Shown here: piece after piece, positions 29,718 through 38,027 of the stretch | Layout: each line of letters opens with the position of its first letter | How positions within the stretch are numbered: the stretch's first letter is position 1 | NCBI RefSeq assembly: GCF_000015265.1 | Contig: NC_008699.1 | Coordinates: 4,921,872-4,985,871 of the forward strand | Reading direction: 5' to 3' | DNA length: 64,000 bases | From: Nocardioides sp. JS614 | GTDB lineage: Bacteria; Actinomycetota; Actinomycetes; Propionibacteriales; Nocardioidaceae | Notes under the pieces: model-generated | What the model was told of the DNA's origin: nothing | Databases searched by the model: none | Seen by the model: the letters and a program-made list of their open reading frames with translations, nothing else | Program-made: the position numbers and the translations under genes

Positions 29718-30836
29718 GTGCTGAGCGTCCGCGAGATCCCCGAGAGCGACCACCTCGCGCTCCTCCGCAGCCGGCGCTCCGCGAGCTTCCTGCAGACCCC
29801 CGCCTGGGGCCGGGTCAAGGCGGAGTGGCGACGCGAGTCGATCGGCTGGTTCCGTGGCGACGAGCTGGTCGGCGCCGCGCTGGTGCTCTACCGGCAGCTG
29901 CCGAAGGTCAAGCGGTACCTCGCCTACCTCCCCGAGGGCCCGGTCATCGACTGGGAGGCCGACGACCTGCGCGAGTGGCTCGAGCCGATGGCCGCCCACC
30001 TCGGCGCGCGCGGCGTGTTCGGCGTGCGGATGGGCCCGCCCGTGGTGACCCGCCGGTGGGACGCCGCCACGATCAAGGACGGCATCGCCGACGACGCCGT
30101 ACGCCGGCTCGGCGACCTGCCGCCAACCGAGCGCACCCACTCCGGGGCGCGGGTCACCTCCCAGCTGACCGAGCTGGGCTGGCGTCCGCAGGCCGTCGAG
30201 GGGGGGTTCGCCGCCGGCCAGCCGCAGTACGTCTTCCAGGTCCCGCTGGCCGGCCGCACCGAGGAGGACGTGCTCGCCGGGATGAACCAGCTGTGGCGGC
30301 GCAACATCAAGAAGGCCGCGAAGGAGGGGGTCGAGGTCACCTCCACCGACGTTCCCGGCGAGGAGCTCGCGGCGTTCCACGACCTCTACGTGCACACCGC
30401 CGAGCGCGACCACTTCACGCCGCGGCCGCTGTCCTACTTCCGCACCATGCTCGACGCGCTCGGCGGCGAGGACCCCGACCGGATCCGGATCTACAGCGCC
30501 CACCACGAGGGCACGCTGGTCGCCGCCACCATCGGCATCCGGGTCGGCGCCCACGCCTGGTACTCCTACGGCGCCTCCTCGACGGAGAAGCGCGAGGTGC
30601 GCGGCTCCAACGCGATCCAGTGGCAGATGATCCGCCACGCGATCGCGGCCGGGGCGGACGTCTACGACCTGCGCGGCATCACCGACACCCTCGCCGCCGA
30701 CGACCCGCACCTCGGGCTGATCCAGTTCAAGGTCGGCACCGGCGGTGAGGCCGTCGAGTACGTCGGCGAGTGGGACCTGCCGCTCAACCGCGCGCTCTAC
30801 GCGGCGTTCGCGCTCTACCTGAAGCGCCGGGGGTGA
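29718..30836 (+). CDS. femX: FemX/FemAB-family peptidoglycan bridge aminoacyltransferase
   Basis: 372 residues. Two GNAT-like halves are visible: an N-terminal half with SFLQTPAWGRVKAEWRRESI and LAYLPEGPVIDW, and a C-terminal half with LWRRNIKKAAKEGVEV (the FemAB helix), FHDLYVHTAERDHFTPRPLS and WYSYGASSTEKREVRGSNAI. Such enzymes add amino acids from tRNA to the peptidoglycan side chain on the cytoplasmic face. The start is the GTG behind a leaderless-type -10 box; the longer frame upstream overlaps the divergent promoter. It is followed after 7 bp by a PLP racemase-like gene, a pairing also known in Streptomyces. Confidence 0.9.
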   Translation: MLSVREIPESDHLALLRSRRSASFLQTPAWGRVKAEWRRESIGWFRGDELVGAALVLYRQLPKVKRYLAYLPEGPVIDWEADDLREWLEPMAAHLGARGVFGVRMGPPVVTRRWDAATIKDGIADDAVRRLGDLPPTERTHSGARVTSQLTELGWRPQAVEGGFAAGQPQYVFQVPLAGRTEEDVLAGMNQLWRRNIKKAAKEGVEVTSTDVPGEELAAFHDLYVHTAERDHFTPRPLSYFRTMLDALGGEDPDRIRIYSAHHEGTLVAATIGIRVGAHAWYSYGASSTEKREVRGSNAIQWQMIRHAIAAGADVYDLRGITDTLAADDPHLGLIQFKVGTGGEAVEYVGEWDLPLNRALYAAFALYLKRRG

Positions 30837-30843
30837 CCGCGAC

Positions 30844-31899
30844 GTGAGCCTCACGCTGAGCGTCGACGGCGAGCGCTGGCGCGCCCACCTGCGCACCGTC
30901 GCCGACGCGACTCCGGGGCTGGTCCCGGTCGCGAAGGGCAACGGCTACGGCTTCACGCTCGGTCGGCTGGCCCGCAAGGCCCAGTGGCTGGGTGTCGACG
31001 TCTTGGCGGTGGGGACGTACGACGAGCTGCCCGAGGTCGCGAGCCGGTACGCCGGCGACCTGCTGGTGCTCACCCCGTGGCGGCCGTTCGGCCCGGCGGT
31101 CGAGCTGGACGCTGCCCTCGCCGCCCGGGTGGTCCACACCGTCAGCCGGCCCGGGGACCTCGGCGACCTGCTCGCCCGCCAGCCCGACGCCCGGGTCGTG
31201 CTCGAGCGGGCCACCAGCATGCTGCGCCACGGCATGACCGCCCGCGAGCTGTGGAGCACACCGCGGATCCTGGCCGACCACCCGAAGGCCCGGGTGCGCG
31301 GCGTCGCGCTGCACCTGCCGCTCGCCCACGGCGCGCACCTCTCGGAGGTGCAGCGGCTGATGAACGACGTGGTCGCGACCGAGCTGCCGCTGGACACGGT
31401 GTGGGTCAGCCACCTCTCCGCCGACGACCTCGCCGCGCTGCGCGCGTCGTACCCCGACTTCACCTTCCGGCCGCGGGTCGGCACCGACCTCTGGCTCGGC
31501 GACCGGGGAGCGCTGCGGGTGACCGCGACGGTCCTGGACGTGCACCCGGTCGAGCGCGGCGACGCCTTCGGCTACCGGCACCGGACCGCACCGAAGGCCG
31601 GCCACATCCTCGTGGTCAGCGGCGGCACCGCCCACGGCATCGGCCTCGAGGCGCCGACGGGTGACGCCGGCCTGCGCGCCCGCGCCGCCACCCTGGCGCG
31701 GGGCGGCCTCGACGCGGCCGGGTTCGTGCGCTCGCCGTTCTCGATCGACGGCAAGCTGCGGCTGTTCGCCGAGCCGCCGCACATGCAGGCGTCGATGCTG
31801 TTCCTGCCCCACGGCGCCCGGGTCCCCTCGGTCGGCGACCAGGTCGACGTGCGGGTGCGCTACACCGCCACCGCGTTCGACCGCGTCGTCGTCAGCTGA
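30844..31899 (+). CDS. Alanine-racemase-like PLP protein linked to FemX
   Basis: 351 residues. The N-terminal PLP-barrel motif is present (LVPVAKGNGYGFTLGRLARK, with the PLP lysine near residue 31). The barrel strands VLAVGTYDELPEV, VRGVALHLPLAH and TFRPRVGTDLWLG follow. The C-terminal beta domain (GHILVVSGGTAHGIGLEAP) differs from classic Alr, whose second catalytic Tyr I cannot place with confidence. It could be a racemase/epimerase of a cell-wall amino acid or a PLP carrier. It is co-transcribed with femX (7-bp gap), which suggests cell-wall precursor modification. Confidence 0.8.
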   Translation: MSLTLSVDGERWRAHLRTVADATPGLVPVAKGNGYGFTLGRLARKAQWLGVDVLAVGTYDELPEVASRYAGDLLVLTPWRPFGPAVELDAALAARVVHTVSRPGDLGDLLARQPDARVVLERATSMLRHGMTARELWSTPRILADHPKARVRGVALHLPLAHGAHLSEVQRLMNDVVATELPLDTVWVSHLSADDLAALRASYPDFTFRPRVGTDLWLGDRGALRVTATVLDVHPVERGDAFGYRHRTAPKAGHILVVSGGTAHGIGLEAPTGDAGLRARAATLARGGLDAAGFVRSPFSIDGKLRLFAEPPHMQASMLFLPHGARVPSVGDQVDVRVRYTATAFDRVVVS

Positions 31900-31920
31900 G
31901 CCCGCCGAGCGAGCCGCGCG

Positions 31921-32006
31921 TTTCGTCGGCCGGCCGACAAAGGTCGTGCCTGGACGATGCAGTTGCGTCGTCCAGGCTCGAGTTTCATCGGCCGGCCGAT
32001 GAAACT
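31921..32006. repeat. Paired extragenic palindromes (element B)
   Basis: Palindrome 1 has a perfect 14-bp core (GTCGGCCGGCCGAC, 31925-31938) with TTTC/AAA ends. Palindrome 2 is a perfect 26-mer at 31981-32006 (core TTTCATCGGCCGGCCGATGA). The spacer forms a hairpin with 10-bp arms (31948-31957 with 31968-31977, key CCTGGACGA). The right palindrome overlaps the last codons of the GT87 gene. Same architecture as 21318-21403. Confidence 0.75.
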
Positions 32007-33475
32007 GGCAGCCCGGCCGAACCGGTCACCGGCGGACCGACCACCGGCCGGTACGACGTCGCCCGGACCGGGTCGTGCCGCGGCACCCAGATGTCGCGGA
32101 CCACGACGGCCACGAGGTACAGCTCGACGGCCAGGCGCAGCAGGATCGCAGCCCAGTAGAAGCCCGCGTCGCCGCCGGCGGCGGGGGCCAGGAACCCACC
32201 GAGGTACCACCACACGGCCGCAAAGTAGAGGACCTCGCCGGCCTGCCAGATCAGCAGGTCGCGCCAGCGGGGCCGGGCCAGCACCGCCAGCGGCAGCAGC
32301 CACAGGACGTACTGCGGTGAGTAGACCTTGTTGACCAGCAGGAAGCCCGCCACCACGAGGAAGCCCAGCTGCGCCAGCCGGGGCGTCGACGGCGCGGCCA
32401 GCCCGAGCAGCAGCACGCCCGTGCACCACAGCCCGAAGAACAGCCACGACCCGACGTTGATCGTGTGCGGGTCGAACGCGAACGGGTCGCCGGCCTTGTC
32501 CAGCGCCTGCTGGACGACCAGCCAGATCGAGCCCAGATCGGCCCCGCGCTCGGAGTTGAAGGACCAGAAGACCTTCCACTCCTCCGGGCCGGAGAGGTAC
32601 GCCGGCAGGTTGGCCAGCACCCACGACCCTGCCGCGGCGAGCGTGGCGTGGACGAGCGTGCGTGGCCGTCGCCGGCGCACGCAGATCACCAACAGCCCGC
32701 CGAGCAGGAAGAGCGGGTACAGCTTGACCGCCGTACCCAGCCCGATCAGCACGCCGGTGAGCACCGGCCGGTCCCGGGCCCAGGCCCACAGGGCACCCGC
32801 CACCAGCACCACGGCGAGCAGGTCCCAGTTCACGAGTCCGGTCAGCAGCAGCGCGGGCGAGAGCGCGAAGGCCGCCGCATCCCATGGCCGCCGCGGGTTC
32901 ACCCCGGCCAGCAACCACGCAGCGAGCAGGGTCAGCACCGCGAAGCCGAGGGCGTTGACGATCACGAAGATCCGCATCTCCCGGTGCTCCTCGGGCCGCG
33001 CCGACATGTCGCCGACCGACTGGCCGTAGCGGGGTGAGAGGTCCGGCGAGCCGTTGAGCCAGTGCGTGACGTGGGCGGCGCCCCAGGCCCAGTACGAGAT
33101 GCCGACGGGGTACTCCATCACCTCGTAGCGGGCGCGCACCTGGGCGTCGTCGCTGTAGGGCCAGTTCAGCTCCGCGAACCCGCGCCCGGTGTAGAGGTAG
33201 GGCAGGTCGGAGTAGCACATGTGGGTGTAGCGGGCCTGCCCGTCCTGCCAGGTGTCCTGGTAGCAGTTGCTCTTCTGCACCATGCCGAGCGCCAGCACGA
33301 TCGCGGTGAGGGCGAGCACGACCCGCACCGGGGTCCACCACGGATGGCGTCCGGCGCGGGTGCCGACCGGCCCGCCGATCCGCTCGCTCAGCGCGGCGGC
33401 CACCGGGTCGTCGGTCGTGGGATGGGCCCGGTCGGCGTCCGACCCGACGCCCTGCCCGGGCCCGGCCTGCCGCAT
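31985..33475 (-). CDS. GT87-type integral membrane glycosyltransferase (DUF2029)
   Basis: 496 residues with about twelve hydrophobic segments. The family features are an N-terminal helix followed by a large periplasmic loop with conserved Cys/Tyr/Asp (SNCYQDTWQDGQARYTHMCY, SDLPYLYTGRGFAELNWPYS) and later GLGTAVKLYPLFLLGGLLVI. These polyprenyl-phosphate-sugar-dependent enzymes build envelope glycans; in mycobacteria the homologue next to ponA1 is Rv0051. It follows the PBP gene by 10 bp on the same strand, so they are one operon. The C-terminal tail (VTGSAGLPVSSAGR) is encoded by the palindromic repeat. Confidence 0.87.
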   Translation of the reverse strand: MRQAGPGQGVGSDADRAHPTTDDPVAAALSERIGGPVGTRAGRHPWWTPVRVVLALTAIVLALGMVQKSNCYQDTWQDGQARYTHMCYSDLPYLYTGRGFAELNWPYSDDAQVRARYEVMEYPVGISYWAWGAAHVTHWLNGSPDLSPRYGQSVGDMSARPEEHREMRIFVIVNALGFAVLTLLAAWLLAGVNPRRPWDAAAFALSPALLLTGLVNWDLLAVVLVAGALWAWARDRPVLTGVLIGLGTAVKLYPLFLLGGLLVICVRRRRPRTLVHATLAAAGSWVLANLPAYLSGPEEWKVFWSFNSERGADLGSIWLVVQQALDKAGDPFAFDPHTINVGSWLFFGLWCTGVLLLGLAAPSTPRLAQLGFLVVAGFLLVNKVYSPQYVLWLLPLAVLARPRWRDLLIWQAGEVLYFAAVWWYLGGFLAPAAGGDAGFYWAAILLRLAVELYLVAVVVRDIWVPRHDPVRATSYRPVVGPPVTGSAGLPVSSAGR

Positions 33476-33485
33476 CGACCTCGCC

Positions 33486-35822
33486 TCAGCCGCGCCGCGG
33501 TCGACGGCCGCGGCCCCCGCCGCTCGGCGAGGCGCCCCCGCTCGGCGGCGTGCTCGGGCTGTCCGAGGACGACGGCGAGCCCGACGGCGAGCCGCACCCG
33601 AGCAGGCCGCAGCTGTCGCTCGGCGACTCGGTCGGGGTGGGCGTCTCGGTCGGGGTCGGGGTCGAGGACTCCGACGGCGTCTCGCTCGGCGTCTCGCTCG
33701 GCTTCGGGGTCTTGGTCGGCTTCGGCGGCGGCGTGTACGGCTCGTGCCCGTCGGCCGGCGCCTCGCCGTCGACGTTCGCCGGCTCGGGGAAGCTCTCCAC
33801 CTCGGTGCCCTCGAGGGCGCGGCTCATCACGGCGGTCCAGGTGCGGGTCGGATACTCCGCACCGAAGTACGACGGCAGCCAGTCGTTGAGCGCGTTGTCG
33901 CCGTCGCCGCGGACGTACATGACGGCCGTCGCGAGCTGCGGGGTGTACCCGACGAACCACGACGAGGAGACGTCGCCGTCGTCGTTGGTGGCCGTGCCGG
34001 TCTTGCCGGCCGCCGGACGACCCAGGGCCAGCGCGTTGCGGCCGGTGCCGTTCGCGACCACCTGCTGCAGGGCGTAGGAGGTGTCGGCGGCGATGTCCTC
34101 GCTGGTCGCCTTCTGCCCGGACGCGGTCGTCACGTCGACGCCGTCGGCGAAGTCGTCGAACGCCGGGGTGGTGTGCTGCTTGAAGGAGTAGAGCACCTCG
34201 CCCTTGCGGCTCACGATCTTGTCGATCACGTGCACGTCGGCGCGCTCGCCGCCGTTCGCGATCGTCGCGTAGGCGTTGGCCATGTTGATCGGGCTGATCC
34301 GCGCCTTGCCGAGGGTGACCAGCGCGTCCGGTTCGAGGTCGATGCTCTTGTCGGGGATCCCGGGGTACTTCTTCGTCGGGTCCGCCGGCGGGATCCCGAC
34401 CTTGTTCGCGGTCTCGACGATCTTCGCCGGCCCGTCGGGGATCGAGTTCGACATGTCGACGAAGGCGGTGTTGATCGACTGCTCGGTCGCGAGGGTCAGG
34501 CTGACCTTGGCGCCGTAGTCGTTGCCGTCGCCGGGACCCTCGTTGACCACGTCGAGGCCGTCGGGGAAGACGTACGGCGAGTTGCCCTCGAAGGTGTCCT
34601 TGAGCGAGTAGCCGTTCTCCAGGGCCGTGGCGACCGTGATCGGCTTGATCGTCGAGCCGACCATCCCGCCGGTGGCCGCCCAGTTGATCTGGGAGTCCAG
34701 GTAGTCCTGACCGCCGTAGAACCCGCGCAGCGCACCGGTGCCGGGCTCGACGCTCGCGACCCCGATGTGCAGCTCCTTGTCCTTGAAGCCCTCGGGCCGC
34801 TGCTCCAGCACGCCGGCCTTCGCGGCGTCCATGGCCTTCTGCGTGAACGTAGTGGTGATCCGGTAGCCCTGGCTGTCGATCTGCTCGTCGGTGTAGCCGA
34901 GCTCGTGCATCTCGTCGCGCACCAGCTTGAGCATGTGGCCGCGCTGCTCGCCGTACTTGCTCTCCGCCTTGATCTCCGGGAACTTCGGCAGCGACTTCTC
35001 GGCCTTGTCGGCCTGCTCGGCGGTGATGTTGCCGGCGTCGGCCATCCCGTCGAGGACGTAGGCGTAGCGCTCCTTGAGCGCCCGCTTGTTGTCCTTGCCG
35101 TTGGCCGGGTCGAAGCGCGAGGGGTTGTTCAGCACGCTCGCGAGGACGGCCGACTCCTTCAGGGAGAGGTCCTTGGCGTCCTTGTCGAAGAACGCCCGGG
35201 AGGCCGCCTGCACGCCGTACGCCCCGCGCCCGAAGTAGATCGTGTTGAGGTAGCCCTCGAGGATCTCCGACTTGCTCTTCGTGCGCTGGATCTTCAGCGA
35301 CAGGATCGCCTCCTTCACCTTGCGGGTGTAGGAACGCTCCTGATTGAGGTAGAGGATCTTGACGTACTGCTGGGTGATCGTCGACGCACCCTGGGTCGAG
35401 TTGCCCTGCGCGTTGCTGAAGGCGGCGCGCAGGATCCCCTTCGGGTCGATGCCGTTGTCGGTCCGGAAGGACCGGTTCTCCGCGGCGACCACCGCGTCCT
35501 GGAGCGTCTGGGGCATCTGCTTGAGCGTGATCGACTCACGGTTCTGGGTGGCGAAGTTGCCGACCTGGGCCTTGCCGTCGGCGTAGTAGACGAACGACGT
35601 CTCGGCCTCGAAGTCGGCGTTCGGGTCCGGGATGTCGATCGTCTTGTAGAGGAAGACGAACCCGCCGACGGCGATCAGCAGGAGCGCCAGGCCCACGATC
35701 GAGCCCCACTTCGCGACCCGCAGCGCCTGCTGCTTGCGGGTGCGGGGACGCTTGGGCTTGCTGCCCGGCTTGGAGGCGGTCGTCTTGCTGGCGGGGCCTG
35801 CGGCCCTGCGCTTACCACTCAC
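33486..35822 (-). CDS. ponA: Bifunctional penicillin-binding protein (class A PBP)
   Basis: 778 residues from a GTG start. A basic cytoplasmic N-terminus is followed by one membrane helix (about 36-60, SIVGLALLLIAVGGFVFLYK). The GT51 transglycosylase domain has AAENRSFRTDNGID (around residue 116) and QGASTITQQYVKIL. The transpeptidase has the active Ser in GSTIKP (about 388), SIN (about 452) and KTGTA (about 607). The last 110 residues are Pro/Ser/Thr-rich (runs like SETPSETPSESSTPTPTETP), extending into the wall. It polymerises and cross-links peptidoglycan. Counterpart of M. tuberculosis PonA1 by position. Three 12-bp repeats (GCTGGTCGGGGT type, 35836-35871) lie just upstream. Confidence 0.94.
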   Translation of the reverse strand: MSGKRRAAGPASKTTASKPGSKPKRPRTRKQQALRVAKWGSIVGLALLLIAVGGFVFLYKTIDIPDPNADFEAETSFVYYADGKAQVGNFATQNRESITLKQMPQTLQDAVVAAENRSFRTDNGIDPKGILRAAFSNAQGNSTQGASTITQQYVKILYLNQERSYTRKVKEAILSLKIQRTKSKSEILEGYLNTIYFGRGAYGVQAASRAFFDKDAKDLSLKESAVLASVLNNPSRFDPANGKDNKRALKERYAYVLDGMADAGNITAEQADKAEKSLPKFPEIKAESKYGEQRGHMLKLVRDEMHELGYTDEQIDSQGYRITTTFTQKAMDAAKAGVLEQRPEGFKDKELHIGVASVEPGTGALRGFYGGQDYLDSQINWAATGGMVGSTIKPITVATALENGYSLKDTFEGNSPYVFPDGLDVVNEGPGDGNDYGAKVSLTLATEQSINTAFVDMSNSIPDGPAKIVETANKVGIPPADPTKKYPGIPDKSIDLEPDALVTLGKARISPINMANAYATIANGGERADVHVIDKIVSRKGEVLYSFKQHTTPAFDDFADGVDVTTASGQKATSEDIAADTSYALQQVVANGTGRNALALGRPAAGKTGTATNDDGDVSSSWFVGYTPQLATAVMYVRGDGDNALNDWLPSYFGAEYPTRTWTAVMSRALEGTEVESFPEPANVDGEAPADGHEPYTPPPKPTKTPKPSETPSETPSESSTPTPTETPTPTESPSDSCGLLGCGSPSGSPSSSDSPSTPPSGGASPSGGGRGRRPRRG

Positions 35823-35835
35823 AGTCGTTGGCTCC

Positions 35836-35871
35836 GCTGGTCGGGGTGCTGGTCGGGGTGCTGGTCGGCGT
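35836..35871 (+). repeat. Three 12-bp tandem repeats before the PBP gene
   Basis: GCTGGTCGGGGT occurs twice and GCTGGTCGGCGT once, in the 5' untranslated/promoter region of the PBP gene. Possible source of phase-like expression change; no other role visible. Confidence 0.6.
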
Positions 35872-35975
35872 GAAGATCCTGGTCAGGGTACGGCGGCCGG
35901 GTGGGCCCGCCCAAGACGTCGGCCCGGACGGTACCGCCGGGGCGTGAGCGAGGTCTCAGGGACGGGTCATACCGA

Positions 35976-36012
35976 TTGCGGATTCGCAACGGACGGATAT
36001 ATCGCTACGATA
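35976..36012. promoter_or_regulatory. PadR promoter with probable autoregulatory operators
   Basis: Two inverted repeats occur: TTGCG-GATT-CGCAA (35976-35989) and TATCG-CTA-CGATA (36000-36012). The second covers the -10 box TACGAT (36006-36011), which lies 7 nt before the ATG at 36019. PadR proteins commonly repress their own genes. Confidence 0.6.
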
Positions 36013-36018
36013 GGTCGT

Positions 36019-36630
36019 ATGGCACGTCGGGCGGAGACCATCGAGCTGGCAGTCCTCGGGCTGCTGCACGAGGGTCCGATGCACGGCTACGAGCTCCGCA
36101 AGCGGCTCAACCTCATGCTCGGCTGGGGTCGGGTCCTCTCCTACGGATCGCTCTACCCCACCTTGAAGAAGATGCTCCGCGGCGCCCTCATCGAGGAGGC
36201 CGCCACGACGGTCACGCCGGTCACCCGCCGGCCCCGGATCGTCTACCAGCTCACCGAGTCCGGGCAGCGTGAGTTCGAGCGACTGATGACCGAGGTCGGT
36301 CCCACCGCATGGGAGGACGACAACTTCGACATCCGGTTCGCGTTCTTCAGCCGCACCGACATGGAGATCCGGCTGCGGGTCCTGGAAGGCCGGCGGACCC
36401 GGCTCCAGGAGCGCCTCGACCGGGTGCAGAGCCAGCTGTCGATGACGCAGAAGGAGGTCGACCGGTATGCCATCGAGCTCCAACGCCACGGCGTCGAGTC
36501 GGTCGAGCGCGAGGTCCGCTGGCTCTCCGACCTGATCAACGCCGAGCGCAGCGGCGAGCACGACACCAGCACCACCTCCGCGGCAGCACCAGCCGCGGTG
36601 CAGCCCCCCGAGGTCAGCGGCCAGAAGTAG
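36019..36630 (+). CDS. PadR-family transcriptional regulator
   Basis: 203 residues. The winged-HTH PadR domain occupies residues about 8-90 (LAVLGLLHEGPMHGYELRKR, LSYGSLYPTLKKMLRGALIE, RIVYQLTESGQREFERLM). A C-terminal coiled-coil dimerisation domain spans about 110-175 (RTRLQERLDRVQSQLSMTQK). A disordered Ala/Thr-rich tail follows. It precedes ino1 on the same strand, as in mycobacteria (Rv0047c/Rv0046c), so it probably controls inositol synthesis genes or the PBP operon besides itself. The start ATG lies behind TACGAT with no Shine-Dalgarno. Confidence 0.9.
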   Translation: MARRAETIELAVLGLLHEGPMHGYELRKRLNLMLGWGRVLSYGSLYPTLKKMLRGALIEEAATTVTPVTRRPRIVYQLTESGQREFERLMTEVGPTAWEDDNFDIRFAFFSRTDMEIRLRVLEGRRTRLQERLDRVQSQLSMTQKEVDRYAIELQRHGVESVEREVRWLSDLINAERSGEHDTSTTSAAAPAAVQPPEVSGQK

Positions 36631-36690
36631 CGCCTCGCCTCAGACGAGCAGTCCGGCCACCGTGGCCGGATGACGGAAAGGAACAACCCG

Positions 36691-37776
36691 ATGGGTTCGG
36701 TTCGAGTAGCAATCGTGGGAGTCGGCAACTGCGCCTCCTCCCTGGTCCAGGGTGTGCACTACTACCGGGACGCCGACCCGACGGGAACGGTGCCCGGGCT
36801 GATGCACGTGACCTTCGGCGAGTACCACGTCAAGGACGTGGAGTTCGTCGCGGCGTTCGACGTCGACGACAAGAAGGTCGGCAAGGACCTCTCCGAGGCG
36901 ATCAACGCCTCCGAGAACAACACCATCAAGATCGCCGAGGTCCCCACGCTCGGCATCGACGTCCAGCGCGGTCACACCCTCGACGGCCTCGGCAAGTACT
37001 ACCGCCAGACCATCGAGGAGTCGGCCGCCGAGCCGGTCGACGTGGTCCGGGTCCTCAAGGACACCCAGGCCGACGTGCTCGTCTCCTACCTCCCGGTGGG
37101 CTCCGAGGAGGCCGACAAGTTCTACGCCCAGTGCGCGATCGACGCCGGCGTGGCCTTCGTCAACGCCCTCCCCGTCTTCATCGCCTCCGACCCGGTCTGG
37201 GCCAAGAAGTTCGAGGACGCCGGCGTCCCGATCGTCGGTGACGACATCAAGTCGCAGGTGGGCGCCACCATCACCCACCGCGTGATCGCGAAGCTCTTCG
37301 AGGACCGCGGCGTCGCGCTGGACCGCACCTACCAGCTCAACGTCGGCGGCAACATGGACTTCAAGAACATGCTCGAGCGCGAGCGCCTGGAGTCCAAGAA
37401 GGTCTCCAAGACCCAGTCCGTGACGTCCAACCTCAAGGGCGAGCTGGCCGGCAAGGTCGCCGACCGCAACGTGCACATCGGCCCGTCGGACTACGTCCAG
37501 TGGCTCGACGACCGCAAGTGGGCCTACGTCCGCCTCGAGGGTCGCGCGTTCGGTGACGTGCCGCTGAACATGGAGTACAAGCTCGAGGTCTGGGACTCCC
37601 CGAACTCGGCCGGCATCATCATCGACGCGATCCGCGCCGCGAAGATCGCCAAGGACCGTGGCCTCGGCGGCCCGATCATCTCGGCGTCGTCGTACCTGAT
37701 GAAGTCCCCGCCGGTGCAGCTCCCCGACGACGAGGGTCGCCGCCGCGTCGAGGCCTTCATCAAGGGCGAAGAGTGA
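36691..37776 (+). CDS. ino1: myo-Inositol-1(3)-phosphate synthase
   Basis: 361 residues. It converts glucose-6-phosphate to inositol-3-phosphate with NAD+, the entry step to phosphatidylinositol and mycothiol. NAD-binding Rossmann motif: VRVAIVGVGNCASSLVQGVH. Family signatures are DVLVSYLPVGSEEADKFYAQ, GDDIKSQVGATITHRVIAKL and the active-site region LNVGGNMDFKNMLERERLES. The start is ATG 36691, preceded by GAAAGGA; an upstream in-frame ATG at 36670 is less well placed. It ends 60 bp before a strong terminator. The inositol route is typical of actinobacteria, in line with the trxB/trxA and mycothiol lifestyle. Confidence 0.95.
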   Translation: MGSVRVAIVGVGNCASSLVQGVHYYRDADPTGTVPGLMHVTFGEYHVKDVEFVAAFDVDDKKVGKDLSEAINASENNTIKIAEVPTLGIDVQRGHTLDGLGKYYRQTIEESAAEPVDVVRVLKDTQADVLVSYLPVGSEEADKFYAQCAIDAGVAFVNALPVFIASDPVWAKKFEDAGVPIVGDDIKSQVGATITHRVIAKLFEDRGVALDRTYQLNVGGNMDFKNMLERERLESKKVSKTQSVTSNLKGELAGKVADRNVHIGPSDYVQWLDDRKWAYVRLEGRAFGDVPLNMEYKLEVWDSPNSAGIIIDAIRAAKIAKDRGLGGPIISASSYLMKSPPVQLPDDEGRRRVEAFIKGEE

Positions 37777-37837
37777 GCGTGAGGAACGAACGCGCACTCG
37801 TCTCGCCCGCAGGCTGAGCAAGCCGCACGGCCGAGCC

Positions 37838-37870
37838 GTTGACCCGCCCGAGAGCCTCGGGCGGGTCAAC
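37838..37870. terminator. Strong terminator behind ino1
   Basis: GTTGACCCGCCCGA (37838-37851) and its exact complement (37857-37870) enclose a 5-nt loop. The ino1 gene ends 61 bp upstream. The rest of the spacer to 38027 holds only the next promoter. Confidence 0.85.
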
Positions 37871-38027
37871 GCCATTTCGGGGCCATCACGGGCCACCGGT
37901 CCAGACCGCTCGGCCCGGTCCGGCGGCACCGGGCGGGGATGCGCCGGCCCGCCATAACCAGCCGGACGGACGGGTCGTTGGGGTGGCACCGCGTCGCCTC
38001 CGGCGACCCCTCGAGATTGCGTCCTCC

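Noticed and set aside
33486..33830. Pro/Ser/Thr repeats at the PBP C-terminus as a separate gene or mobile repeat
   Set aside because: Continuous reading frame with the transpeptidase domain; such tails are common on actinobacterial class A PBPs.
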